Origin: Takakia lepidozioides
Taxonomy: Eukaryota; Streptophyta; Takakiopsida; Takakiales; Takakiaceae
Reading direction: 5' to 3'
DNA length: 60,000 nt
Assembly (NCBI GenBank): GCA_030704615.1
Contig: CM060734.1
Span: forward strand, 20,152,001-20,212,000
Each line of letters opens with the position of its first letter. The first letter of the stretch is position 1. Both the position numbers and the translations under genes were made by a program. Shown here piece by piece: positions 9,409 through 20,900 of this stretch. The notes under the pieces are model-generated. The model searched no databases. It saw nothing but the letters and a program-made list of their open reading frames with translations, and was not told the DNA's origin.

Positions 9409-10960
9409 ATGCTCGAACCTGAGAGGGGGGGATTTCGTGCACCATACAGGAGACCTCGTCGCAAGCTCCGAAAATTATACTTCGGACGTAGGCCAATGCC
9501 GAAGGGGAGGAAGCAGATGCGTCTACAGGAGGAGATTGCCATCTCCGAGCAGCAGGCCACTCAGGCAACCCAGTCACCAGTGAGAGCTCCATGCGATCGG
9601 GCTGCGCGCAGCTGATCGAGCACCGAACCCCCCATTTTGCTTCTGTAATTCTTAGACTGAATGCTAGGAGACTTGAATGCAGAACATGTTTGCATGCCTA
9701 ACAGGAAAGGTGGACGTGCTGGAGGGATCGCAGGAATCCGAAGAGCCGCAGGAAGAGTCCGAGGAGCTAGCTGCAGCACGTACACCACCCCGATCCCCGA
9801 GCGCGGGTATTCCTGCGGGCCTAGCCCTGTGCGTTTCAAAGACGCGGCTTCGAAGGGCAAGTTCAAAGCCCCAGAGATCGACTCGCGTTCTTCGGTCATG
9901 GAGAATCGCCAGCAGGGGTCGGGCCCTTCTCCAGCAAAGTCGAAGAAGAAACAGCCCGTCCCTCTACTGGTTTTTGAACCGGCTCAGGCCGCTTCACCCC
10001 ACCAACGCGAATGAAGCAGCCTGGTAAAGACAGATTCAATTGCAGCAGACACCTTCACCTGCAAGGATGAGGAAGCAGAAGGCAATCAGGGCGACGGCCG
10101 AACAATCTCCCGCAAAACCGCTTCCACGAGCTGAAGCTCAGTTCCTGGAGGATTTCCCGCCTGCAGATGTTGGGGCCGACTCTGCTGCAGCGAAGGCATG
10201 CATGGGATTGACCGTTTCTGTCGATTTGGTACCGGAGGAGGGTGCCGCGCTCAACGTTCGCAGCAACCTCTCACCACCGATGAGCAAGCAGGCCCGGAGG
10301 AGGCCTCTGCAATGGCAGAATTGCCCGCAGACAGGCCCCAGAGTGCAGCTCCAGTTGAGGATGCTCCAGCTGCTCAGCCACTACCGGCACCTACAGACAT
10401 GTCTCCGGAGGATTTCAAAAGTGCAGCTGATAAAATGTTGAGGAGACACACAGTAGCATTGGCAGAGTTCTGGGCAGCAGGGTATTCCAGCGGACTCTTC
10501 GAATCCCACTCTGTCGCATGGTCTCCCTTCCCATCGTCAGGCAGGCCCTTCCCGGAGATGTGGATAAGCTCAAGTTCGCATTTCGAGAAGGGTACCGTCT
10601 GGGATCGGCAGCGTTTTACGTTTCCATTGAGAATGAGGACGGCAAAACTCGTGGACCCACTGCCGATGAATTGTCAACGTGGGATACCCACTGGCACACT
10701 CGCAACAACGAATTCGAGGCGACGCTGAAGGGTGATCCAGACTTCGGCCATATGTCGGGTAAAATGTTCTTTGTGTGGGACGGGAATCACCGACTTCTCG
10801 CCTGGTGGGAGTACATCAAGCAGAACCATGCCAAACACATTGGCTGGCATTACATGGTGGAGTGTGTCATCCTCAAGGTGAAGGCGGCAGACTCCTCCTT
10901 GCTCAAGAATGCCATGGCGGACCTCAACTCGTAAGATACTCATACCCTCCCAAGCACGTT

Positions 10961-10982
10961 CGAAATGCGGTGCCGCATTTCG
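10961..10982. repeat. Isolated palindrome unit in intron
   Basis: One core of the array-type palindrome (CGAAATGCGGTG with its complement) lies wholly inside the intron 10931-11042 of ParB-methyltransferase copy 1. The matching intron of copy 2 (18193-18301) has none. Confidence 0.9.
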
Positions 10983-12165
10983 GTTTCCAATCTGTTTTGT
11001 TTTCGTGCTTTCGTGGACTGAACTGGAGAGTGTGCCTTGCAGGGTCACTGAAAATGCGTACGTGCATACCCACATGGCCATATGCTGTACAGGGTGAGGA
11101 AAACTGGTCTCACTGATCCGCACATGTTCGCGGAAATGCTGGAGCCCGAGCTCATTCAGAAAGCCGTGGCAAAAACTGACCGGACATGGTATCGTCTCAC
11201 TATGGATGGAATGGTGGAGGTGATATACGAAGTAAGTCGTCCTCCGATTTCCCTCTGCTCATCCTTCCCCAATTTTCAGTAATCTTTCCACATGAATCGA
11301 ATGTAACGCTTCTGCATGTTTTTGTTGGCAGTCAAACATCAAGCTGGATTTGGCCCATGCCAAACGCTTCTTCATGGAAAGTGAGGGGCAGGTGAAAACG
11401 TTGCAGTCATTGACTGAGCACTTGAAGGAAGCCGGTGTCAAGTCCAGAACCAAATACAAGTCAAAGCTTGTGAAGCTGGTGGCAATTGCAGATCCGGCAC
11501 TTGGAAAGGACTTCATCCCCGAGATTGCAAAACACTATTCTCGGGCCATGCAGCCGACCATGCAATTGGAGAAACTGCATCACCTCTCAACGGCATGTGT
11601 TGAGGCGAAAGAGAAGGTGAGGTTTCAATGCACTGAAGTTCCTTCCTAGCAATAGCCACTCTCTTCCAGCTCCTGACATTGGATCGGAAATGGCAGACAC
11701 GGTGCTGTCGATCTGGAATGCATCCGAGAGCATAAGGACAATGTGGTCTTTTCCACTCGAAGTTTCCGACCCTGCAGTGGATGTGTGGCTCAACCGCATG
11801 ACTTGGTGGTTCCAGGTAATTCAAGGTACTTCCCCAGATTTGCTTTTCTGAATGAATTCCCTGAACTGCTACGTGACAATGCATGTTGGGAATCGCAGGT
11901 AATGTCGAATGCGAAGGAGCAAGTCGTAATGCACACAATTCATTCGGCTTTGTACGTCAAATGGGATGGAACACAGACATTGGAAGACTACGTGACACGT
12001 TTCAGATGTGCGTACAAGGACAACCTTTTCGCCAGAGAGCTACAGACAGCAAGAAGGAGCGTGGAGTTTACACATCAGGAGGGAGCGGGGAAAGCTGCAA
12101 TGCGAATTGTTTACAGGTGAAGCACAGCTGCCCTTGTATGCGAAGCCTGGTTACGAGGTTTGTCT

Positions 12166-12188
12166 CGGAAATGCGGCACCGCATTCGC
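12166..12188. repeat. Isolated palindrome unit in intron
   Basis: One palindrome core (half-site CGGAAATGCGG, slightly degraded right arm) sits inside the intron 12117-12262 of copy 1. The equivalent intron of copy 2 (19386-19578) lacks it. Confidence 0.9.
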
Positions 12189-13425
12189 ATTTTTGTTTTC
12201 GGTGGCACTCTCTGCGAGTAGGTTCGTCCAATCTTATGCTCTGCATGCTGACTGCCCTGCAGGTATATGAAATACGTGCTCCTTCAGACAGGGGCCCTGG
12301 CTCAAGAGCCCCCGTTCTTCATGGCTTGGACCGTGGCGGGCCCAAGCTGTGTCTACACACCCCAGATGCAGAAACAATGGCATCCCGCGCATCTCGTTGG
12401 ATGCCCCTGGTACCTGGATATGTCTGGCGGTATTGTTGACGAGTCTGAGAAAGATCTGCATGCCTTGGCAGAAGAGAAGAGAAAGGAAAGACGTGTCCCT
12501 GCTGGGCCAAAGTCGGCAAAGGAATCTGCTGCTCTGGAAGAATCCAGAAAGGCAGCTGAGATGGCACAAAAGACGGTGGATGCAGCTGTGCAGGCCCAAC
12601 AGAAGGGGTCGAAGAAGAGGACTCGCCAGCAAGGAGCAGCTGTTGTGACACCCGCCAAAACAAAGAAGCAGAAACAGCCTGTTCAGGAAGAGGGTGAGGA
12701 AGAGGACTCCGATGGAGACTTTGCAACCAGCCCAGCCCCCCAAACGCAGGCTGCCTCCCCTGTGCCCACCGTTGTCACGAGAGGCACGAGAACTGGCTCG
12801 GCAAAGAAGGCACTCTTCAACCCCCCAGGGGGGCACCCTTTCGAGCCGGTGGAAATGAAGAGGCCAAAAGTGGCTCCCGAAACAGTAGTCCAGTGTGTAA
12901 ATGAGAGTTTCTTGGCGGCTTTGGATGGACGGGCAGCCAAGTTGGCATACATGAAGACCATGGAGGGTCTGAAGGGCAAGCACTGAAGAAGGCGACTGCC
13001 GAAGAGCCTTCCGACACCCCAGGATTTCAGAATATGGTCTCGTTCTTTGAGAGGGTGTGTGCAGACAAGGATTATAGGAGGGCGGAAATGCCACCGAGTG
13101 GTCTTGCGATATGATCATCTTGGATATTCCGGACGGAGAGCCTGTGGAAGGACTGCAAGCTTTGCCATCTTGGAACAGAAACTTGGAGGACTTTTGGAAG
13201 AAAGGATTCGGGCTTGCCCGCATGGTGTTGGACGACAGAGGCTGTGTGGTTGTCCTGGCGAGCAGAGGAAAAAACACTCAGACAGGAATTGCGAAGTGGA
13301 CCCGCAAGAGCGCCGTCCCGATTCTGAAAAAGAAGTGGACGTGCATCAACACACTGGGCCTTCGGTCGGAAGGGAAGAAGGTGATTACGACACTGGCACT
13401 CGTCCATTCATTTGCTTGGGTGTTT

Positions 13426-13447
13426 TCAAATGCGGTGCCGCATTCGG
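13426..13447. repeat. Isolated palindrome unit in intron
   Basis: One palindrome core (AAATGCGGTGCCGCATT) lies between the exon ending near 13380 and the acceptor at 13474-13476 in copy 1, again intronic. Confidence 0.85.
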
Positions 13448-14612
13448 TTTCTAATCGTTCCCCCCTGTGTATGCAGACGAAGCAGTTCGATGCATACTGC
13501 TTTGTGAAGGAGAACTCCACCTTTGCTTTCCGGAAGGAGGGAGGAAAGGTTGACCCAAACTGCGACCCCCTCGATTACGACGTTCTGTTCAACAACGTTC
13601 CCAAGGAACTTCTCCCTCATAGCCTCACTTCAACGGAACCCCTGCGGTACTCACGGACTGGAGCCCTGCCTTCATTCAGACAATTATGGAGACATGCATA
13701 GACGTGGAGGGCACAGTGCTCGACCTCATCTGTGGGACAGGTATGCAGAATCTTGATCTATGCTGTTCTGCAAATTCTCGTTAGGATGTAGTTCGCAACA
13801 TCTGAAGCGCCATGTGGTAATGTGTGGATGGCATTGTAACAAGTGCCTCAATGTGGGCTGGGCGGTTTTCCGACCGGCACCTCTTTGCCTACGAGGAGGA
13901 TTCATCCGTGTGGGGATCCCATCTGGAAGGGCTGCAACGGAATGTTAAGGCTCCCGACAGAGCGGAAGTCTCCTCGGATTCGTCGGAGTCCGAGGAAGAC
14001 ACAGTGGACATTGATGCGGAGGAGAACCCGGAATACGAGTGAGTGCAAACATTGTAAGTTTGCAAAGCCTTCTGGGTCATTTTTGTCAAACGAATTTCCC
14101 GACTGTGGTTCTCATTAGTCTCGTTGATGATTGTCATGTGCAGGATTGCAGGGTCCGGGTCGAAACATGTAGGGCCTACACTTCCTGCCAGGAAGAATGT
14201 CCCGTTCTTTGCGAGGGCCGACTTCATGACGAGCCCGGTGAGGGACTACTCCCTTCCTAGTTATGCAGCTAAACTCGCAAATACAGCGATTAGAAGAAGT
14301 GAGAATCCCAGTAAAGTAGAGCAGATTTTGGAGAGGGCTAGGGAGGACAGAAGGATAAGGAAAGAGTTGGCAGCAGCTCAGACAGATAGACGGGTACGAA
14401 AGTACATATGTGATTCAGCGGATGAGAGCGACGCAGACAGGGAGGAAGACGACCCAACGGAGGTGAGATGGACAGTTCCGCAAGGGGAAGATGGGATTTT
14501 CGAAAGCCTGGCCAACGAGCAGTCGGCTGGAGATAAGAAAGGCACTGAGGGGGTGGAGGCGGAGCAGGACAGTCTAGAACAGGATGAGGATTCGGATGAT
14601 TTTCAAGATTAA

Positions 14613-14751
14613 TAGAATTTTAATGAAGTCTCTGTAAATGTAAATTCTCTTCCAGAGTATATAAAGGAAAATCTCCCCGACATTCGTGACCCCTCTCCAG
14701 TGTGCATTCCAGCCACACAATCGCCCAAACCACGACGCTCCCAAAATCAGA
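14613..14751. other. 3' flank of copy 1
   Basis: Short AT-rich stretch between the stop of the ParB-methyltransferase copy and palindrome array 2. No defined feature apart from a probable 3' UTR. Confidence 0.4.
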
Positions 14752-15507
14752 AATGGGGCACCGCATTTCCAAAATTTTGGCAACTCTAAAAACCTCTTTT
14801 GGAAATGCGGCACCGCATTTCCAAAACAGGGGAGGGACTAAATTTTCCATTTCAATGTTGGCATAGTAAAAGTAATCGGCCGATTAGAAATGCGGTGCCG
14901 CATTTCCAAAATTTCCTTTGTCCACACGCCAGTTTTGGCCTCTCCCGCTCATTGCATGGATGCCACCACGCTTACAGAGGTCGAACAAGGAGGTCGAGAT
15001 GGCGGAATTGGAAATGCGGTGCCGCATTTCCATATTGGGGATGGTCGTTGTTCGAACTGTAGGCCCTTGTGAGCAAAAATTGGCACCGCATTCCGTTGTT
15101 AAAAAAAAGTCGATGACGGACATGGAAATGCGGCGCCGCATTTCCAGAAAGGACATTGCAATTTGTCCATTTGCAGACCCTCTCACGGAAATGCGGTAAC
15201 GCATTCCATCGAGCTGGTCGGAAATAGGTGCACTTTTCGAAGTGTTGGACGGAAATGCGGCACCGCATTCCCTTGTCCAAAAAGAAGTTTCCATTGCCAA
15301 GCTGGAAATGCGTTGCCGCATTTGCAATGCCAACCTCGTTGTCTGTCCAATTTATAGACCCGTGTTGGTATTTCGTGTACCTGGACGGAAATGATGCACC
15401 GCATTCCATTGTCCGACACTGAAATGCGGTTCATACATTTCCATGTCGGCATGGAAATGCGGCACCGCATTTCCTTGTCCGACATGGAAATGCGGCACCG
15501 CATTCAA
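14752..15507. repeat. Palindrome array 2: about 13 loosely spaced units
   Basis: The same palindrome core recurs at about 14752, 14800, 14886, 15008, 15083 (half), 15122, 15185, 15249, 15302, 15385, 15419, 15450 and 15484. Here the flanks of each core are usually GGAAATG with CATTTCC and lack the CGG/CCG ends of array 1. Spacing is irregular (34-122 bp), so this array has lost or never had the 53-bp phasing. It lies just 3' of copy 1 and before the inverted gene pair. Confidence 0.9.
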
Positions 15508-15742
15508 ATGTTCGACATGGCGTTACTCTGGTATATTCTTGACACATGACTCTCATACCGGTTACTCTGGTATATTCATCCGGACAGACAAATTGTAAAC
15601 AGTGGGCCAATTCCGATAGTTATTCAACAGAATGAAACACAATCATACAGAAGTGAGGTACGATGGGTTTATTGATCGGACACGATGTCTCACATTTACC
15701 AACTGCAGACAAAACTAAGCCCTTCCTCCCTCTACATGGGCT
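15508..15742. other. Gap with direct repeat and minus-strand poly(A) signal
   Basis: A GTTACTCTGGTATATTC sequence occurs twice (about 15522 and 15558). On the minus strand AATAAA (plus TTTATT at 15668-15673) lies 70 bases beyond the stop of the gene at 15743-16444 and probably serves as its poly(A) signal. Confidence 0.6.
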
Positions 15743-16444
15743 TCACCAAGTCGACGGAACTTCGATACCCCTCAAAACTAGCTCATCACTGCTGCGGCAC
15801 CTCGAGGTAAACTGCAATTCAGTCGTTCTGCTGCCCTTGCTGGAGCCGACGACAATGTCATGTCCATCAATGATACCACCATCATACATTGACAAGGTCA
15901 CTGTGGGCCTCATGTGCCCGTGCGATTCGTCTTCGCAACTCAGCCGAATGTCTCCATACACTGGAAGAGCGGAGTGATCTCCACGTATATAGTTTTCCCC
16001 GGTGCCGTCCTCCCTGGTCCACTGGCAGCAGTTCCAGCGCCAAAGCGAGGCCGTGCGTGATCTGTCCGGCATCCCTTTCCAGCTTGGTATATCGAGGTCA
16101 ACAATTTTCAGGACCCACGGACCGCATTGACCCTCGCCCTCACCTCGCTCAAAGCGGTAATAGCCCTCCAGATACTCCATTGCGCGCAAAGACTCTTGCT
16201 TGATTCCAGCAGCGTCTGTGAAAACAGAGAGCCAGACAATGATCTCTCCTGATTCTGGTTTGAACATAGCATAATCGTGGCCATGATAAGGGCAGTCGGC
16301 TGGATTTCGGCGGCACGGCATCCTTGAAAAAGAGTAGCGGAGTACGCTCAATGACAGCAGCTCCCGGATGGAGGAGGAGCAGCGCGGTGGCTGGAAAAAG
16401 TTCAAGCTAACGCTGCAATTCCTCACAAACACTCCAGGGCACAT
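15743..16444 (-). CDS. Unknown single-exon protein, inverted paralog A (233 aa)
   Basis: Intact ORF with ATG at 16442-16444. I do not recognise the family. It is clearly paralogous to the plus-strand gene at 16671-17435: both have FxRMPCxRNxxDCP, xDYAMF/Y, an SGxIxxW segment, EYLxGxYxFERG, RTAxLxRWNCCxWT, PLYGDIR and end in ELVLRxxEVP. The many conserved Trp, Cys and Tyr suggest a compact globular domain. There is no signal peptide or membrane segment. It is transcribed head to head with its paralog, with a palindrome unit between them. Intact in a region of decayed genes, so possibly still functional. Confidence 0.65.
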   Translation of the reverse strand: MCPGVFVRNCSVSLNFFQPPRCSSSIRELLSLSVLRYSFSRMPCRRNPADCPYHGHDYAMFKPESGEIIVWLSVFTDAAGIKQESLRAMEYLEGYYRFERGEGEGQCGPWVLKIVDLDIPSWKGMPDRSRTASLWRWNCCQWTREDGTGENYIRGDHSALPVYGDIRLSCEDESHGHMRPTVTLSMYDGGIIDGHDIVVGSSKGSRTTELQFTSRCRSSDELVLRGIEVPSTW

Positions 16445-16601
16445 TTAAATTTCCCCCCTACAGGATCCTGAACCGATGAAGATTGGCTGCTGCATGAATG
16501 TAGCCGTTTCAGTTTCCTACCCTGCCATGCAAACTATGGGCAGTCACTGCTAGGTGGGCCGATAGCCACTGGACACGACGAAGTCCATCCCCTCTTCGAT
16601 G

Positions 16602-16622
16602 TAAATGCGGCGCCGAATTTCC
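16602..16622. repeat. Isolated palindrome between divergent genes
   Basis: One degraded palindrome core (AAATGCGGCGCCGAATTTCC) lies in the about 230-bp gap between the divergent paralogs, where a shared promoter is expected. Confidence 0.85.
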
Positions 16623-16670
16623 ATCCGGGGGGATGGACTTCAGTGGCAGATCTCAAACTATAATTTGTTG

Positions 16671-17435
16671 ATGAGAAAGATGTATGGGTTCATCCACCGC
16701 TGGCGTGATGAACACGTTCCACCTCCGTCGGTGGGTACGTGGGACCCAGATGCTCCATTATTGGAGGCCGGACTGCTCTTCCGCTTCGCATCATTTCCAA
16801 AATCTAAGGGCTTCGTAGCTGTCCGCAAGGTCATCGGCATCCAAGTCGTCCTCAGGTCCTCCTTTGCAAGGATGCCGTGCTTCCGGAACCGGGACGACTG
16901 CCCATTTGGAGGCATCGATTATGCAATGTATTCGGCCACATCAGGAGACATTGTTATCTGGTACACAAATTACAGAGAAGATACTGGTTCGATTGTGGAA
17001 ACATTGGTGGCTTTTGAGTATATCCTAGGCCACTACGCCTTTGAGCGGGGTGACGATCTTGGTCTGAGGAGTCCGTGGCTCCTGCGCATCCTCGATTCCG
17101 ATTTTCCCAGCTACGATGGTCACCCATGCAGAAGAAGGCGCACTGCTATGCTGTTGCGGTGGAACTGCTGCCACTGGACGTGGGTGGACTCCATCGGAGA
17201 GACCTATTCTCCTGAAGGAGTGCGCTCCTCTTCTCCATTGTATGGGGACATTCGCATTGGTGTGGACGACGAAAACGTGAAGATTTCCATATTCAATGGT
17301 GGTATGATTGAAGGGCAGGACATTGTGGTGAACATCACTAGGGGCGGTACAACGGCTGCAATCGACTTTACCTGGAGGAGCCCCATGACTCATGAGCTAG
17401 TTCTGAGAGCAGTCGAAGTCCCATTGACAACGTGA
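16671..17435 (+). CDS. Unknown single-exon protein, inverted paralog B (254 aa)
   Basis: Open frame 16605-17435. I start at the ATG at 16671 (MRKMYGFIHRWRDEH) because the ATG at 16605 lies within the palindrome. Shared features with paralog A are FARMPCFRNRDDCP, DYAMYSATSGDIVIW, FEYILGHYAFERG, RTAMLLRWNCCHWTW, SPLYGDIRIG and HELVLRAVEVP. It is longer at the N-terminus than paralog A. Function unknown; no catalytic motif is obvious. The poly(A) signal AATAAA at 17519-17524 sits in the same GATCAATAAA context as that of paralog A, so the inverted duplication included the 3' ends. No stops, so it could be active. Confidence 0.65.
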   Translation: MRKMYGFIHRWRDEHVPPPSVGTWDPDAPLLEAGLLFRFASFPKSKGFVAVRKVIGIQVVLRSSFARMPCFRNRDDCPFGGIDYAMYSATSGDIVIWYTNYREDTGSIVETLVAFEYILGHYAFERGDDLGLRSPWLLRILDSDFPSYDGHPCRRRRTAMLLRWNCCHWTWVDSIGETYSPEGVRSSSPLYGDIRIGVDDENVKISIFNGGMIEGQDIVVNITRGGTTAAIDFTWRSPMTHELVLRAVEVPLTT

Positions 17436-17518
17436 CTTGTATTCAGTAGGCACAGGGCTAAAGATTTGATTGCACAATCAGCACAGTAGACGTGCTTCAA
17501 ATGCAATTCATGTGGATC

Positions 17519-17524
17519 AATAAA
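17519..17524 (+). terminator. Poly(A) signal of paralog B
   Basis: AATAAA 84 bases after the stop codon, within GATCAATAAA, the same context as the mirror-image signal of paralog A. Confidence 0.6.
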
Positions 17525-17904
17525 AACCTCATTGTGCCCTCTTTTTATTCTATTCTGTGTCCATCGTTCCGAGAATGCGTCATTGCTCATTTCGTTTGGG
17601 ATTGGGAGTGTGGGTGGATTTTGCAAGTGGCTGGTAGGCTGAAATGGGCCCCCATTGTACAGAGCAGTACCACCCTTCCATTCGCGAAACATTGCCTTTC
17701 AATATATAATTCTAAATAACATTGCCGAACCTCCTTCATCGGGAGGTCCTTCTCCCCCTATGACCGTGGCACCCTAAACCCTATTCCCGCGGACACTCAT
17801 TTCCGGAAAATAGTGCTGCTCATGTTTTTTTCCACACTTACGACTCTGCTCATGGCTCATGCCGCTCATGGCTCATGGCTCATGAAATAGCAGCCCCCTT
17901 CCAG
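17525..17904. other. Non-coding stretch ending in GGCTCAT repeats
   Basis: AT-rich 3' flank of paralog B followed by short direct repeats of GGCTCATG (about 17850-17885) and the junction AATAGCAGCCCCCTTCCAG, after which the truncated ParB gene copy 2 begins. The same arrangement precedes the truncated gypsy copy at 22.46 kb. Confidence 0.7.
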
Positions 17905-20900
17905 AGGCAATGTGCTCCTTGTGGATGAGTCAATCGTGGACTCCTGGGATCCCATTTGGAGACATGTGAACGAATCCTTTGAACTTCTTCTCTCCAGGAA
18001 ACCTTCCACCCAGGCATTCTTAGGGAAGATGTTTCACGTTTGGGATGGCAACCACCGGTTGCTTGCATGGATGGCTGTCATTGGGAGGCTGCACTCACAG
18101 GAGGAAGAGTGGCATTACTCTGTTCGATCGATGGTGCTGGATTGTGACGGGAACATGATGGGTCTTCTGACAGCAATGAATGATGTGATCAGGTTGGTTT
18201 CTCATTCTACATGTTCCACTTGTGGTTCCATGGTTCTTTGGTTCCAGTCCTCTGTTGACGGTCCTTGAATTTCATTCTGACTTTCACACATCATTCTGCA
18301 GAGGGACGGAGACATCGCATGTCAAAACGAGTCTGGTTCACACACTGTACAGGATACAAAGGATCGGGCAGATGCCCTTGACCAACTTCAAGACCATCCT
18401 TTCAGCAGAGACATACAAGAAGTGCGAAAGCTCCAAGACATCAGAAACGTGGTACTCATTGACCCGTGAGGCTTTCATGGAGTATATGTACGCGGTGAGA
18501 TACATCTTCCATCATCTGGCCTTTCGATATTCCTGCTTCCACGTGTTTGTTTCTGTTTGTTTCCCTTGCCCTTGGGTTGATGCAACTCTCGTGCATTCCC
18601 TTGCAGCAAGACATTGCAGATGTAGGAGAGCGTGGCAAACTGGAATACTACAGCTCTACCCCTGAGGAGAGAAGGACAACAAAGGGTGTTGAGAGTCACA
18701 TCCAGAAAGAGATGACCGCCACAAGAAGGACTATTATGAGTGCTTTTGTGAAACAACTGAGAATTGCAGACCCAACCTTTGGACCAGAGTTCCTTCAAGA
18801 GGTGAAAAACCATTACAACAAGCCAGGCAAGCCGGAGATGGTCCAGGAGAAGTTACACAGGTTGTCTACTACCGTTGAGTCTTCAGAACAGAAGGTGAAG
18901 TGGCTACAGATATGGAACTCCGATCCCACTGTTAGGGATACCCACATGTTCCCCAGGCCGGAGAAAGAGAAAAAGACCCAACGTGTCATTCCTGTCAGTG
19001 ACAATGTGCTGGACACATGGCTTCACAAGGCCACTTACTGGAGCCAGGTATGATGTCCTTTGCTGTGTCACTTTCTTTTCGCTTTTTCTGTCATTCTTTT
19101 TCCATGTTACATTGGTTGTGATTGTTTTTGTGTTCATTCTTGCTTCTGTATTGGTCTGCAGTTGGAGGAAAGGGCCCGGTCGGTTCTACATACGCAGCTG
19201 GCTGACTATGGGATCACCATGACAGAACCAAAGGTCTCCTTCCAAGCATACATGAGGAAATGGAGAGCCACAGTGTGGCAATCTTGTTTCTTCAGAGAGT
19301 TCAGCAAGGATGCTGGCATCAGTCGAACAAATGAGCTTGCCCAGCAAGAGAAAGGAGAGGAAGCCTGTAAACGATGCCTTTACAGGTGCGAAATGGATTG
19401 CGCTTCTTTGTTTTGCATAGACACAATCTCCTCCATCCAACCTGTTTTTGGCTGGCTCATATGAGTTTGTGGTGGAGTGTAATGTGTCGCATACTCTTTT
19501 AGGGGCTCTTCGTGATGGGGTGGAAAAGCTGGGAGACAATATTTGCATTGCATAATGAGGTTGTCTCTGTTCTTGCAGGTACATAAAGTATGTTCTCATG
19601 GCAGAGAACTGCTTGGACAAACATCCTGATTTCGTGGACCTTTGGCTTGTCCCTGCTGGCAACCAGACCATGTTTACTACGGGGATCTTGCATGACTGGG
19701 GCCCAGACCATCTTTCTGCTTGTGGTTGGTTTGGATTGCCCTGCTTCAGAGACCCCAGCTCAGGAGGTGTCTTTGAGGAGAGAGAATGAGCGTATAGCAG
19801 CTAGTGCCGCATCAGCCGACCTCGACATTCATGAGAGAAATTTGAGGACTCTTGCAGAGAAGGAGCCTCCCGCTCAGGATACACCGGGTAAAGGTAGAAA
19901 GGCAAAGGGAAAGGATGTTGCTGGTGGTGTGGGGAAAGGAAGGGGTAGGGGAAAGGGGGCACAAGGGCAGGTAGGTGGACAGGGAAGTGTTGCAGATACT
20001 GGCCCTCTGGTGTTGTCCAGCAGACTCCACCGCATTGTAGGGGATCCGGGAGAAAGAACAAGGGGGTGGTTGATCCCAAGGACCCGTACAATGCAATGGA
20101 GCATCCCACAAGGGTCATTCGCCCTACCAGGTTGGAGATGGCCAACGTCGGGTTCCTTGCCATGATGGAGTCCAAGTAATCTGATTACAAGGGCGAACCA
20201 TCACCAGTGTGGGAGATGATTGTGGAGTTCCTCGGCACGGTGCGTGTTGTCTTTTGCTTCTTGTCTGTTGTGTGCATGGATCGTTTCAATCCTCTTGAGC
20301 ATTCCATTGCATGCTTGTTTTAAAATGACCAAATCCTGGGTGAACGGGAAGGAGAAGCCATATGCAGCCGAACTCATCATCTTGGACATCCCTGATGGGT
20401 TGCCAGTCCCGGATGTCCCTCCATCGGGTGCTTGTCCAGGTTGGAATGCTTTTGATGAGCGCTACTGGCGGTGGATTTTCTCCTTTTGCAATTTCTTTCT
20501 GTCCGATGCAGGTGTTTAGGTGCTCATCCAGTCCATCGACCTTTGCTGTCGCCGTGCACTTGCCAGCTATTTGAAAGCCTCCGGTATGAGGGTCGTGAAG
20601 ACATGGAATTGAAGGGGGATCGTCCCGGAGAGATGGTAAATCTGCCTTCTTATTCCTCTTCTTGGTGGTTCTCGGATGGAGTTGCATAAGTCGCTCAAAT
20701 GAATATGTAGGGGCCTGGTTTTCAAGCTTCTTAGTTCCTTGTGTATGTCTTGTTCGCAGACTCGTTTGTTTGAAGCTGTTTGTCTCGTCCGAGTGCATCC
20801 ACCTACAACTCCAGCCGTCATTAGAGAGTTCGCCATCACTCATGGGGGCAAGTTCATAGACGATAGGACAGATCCTCCCACGGATGACATACACCACAAC

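Larger units (their letters stand above)
9409..14612 (+). pseudogene. ParB-like plus beta-class DNA methyltransferase gene, copy 1 (decayed)
   Basis: Multi-exon gene. The N-terminal part (9409 to about 10480) is disordered and Ala/Pro/Glu-rich, with uncertain exon borders. The ParB-like exon (about 10500-10930) has LPIVRQALPGDVDKL and the ParB/Srx signature VWDGNHRLLAW. Further exons are 11043-11231, 11332-11616, about 11670-11815, 11899-12116 and 12263-12986 (charged, Lys-rich), followed by the methyltransferase: motif IV-like IILDIPDG (about 13111), LARMVLDDRGCVVVLASRG, SPAFIQ, and motif I VLDLICGTG (about 13730). The acidic tail ends DEDSDDFQD at 14612. Motif IV before motif I is the beta-class order of N6-adenine/N4-cytosine enzymes. 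Comparison with copy 2 shows frame breaks near 11085, 13640 and 13823. Introns at 10931-11042, 12117-12262 and near 13440 each hold one palindrome. Confidence 0.7.

Noticed and set aside
12234-13277. 347-aa minus-strand ORF
   Set aside because: Antisense shadow of the coding exons of ParB-methyltransferase copy 1; it has no recognisable domain, and the plus-strand frame aligns with copy 2.
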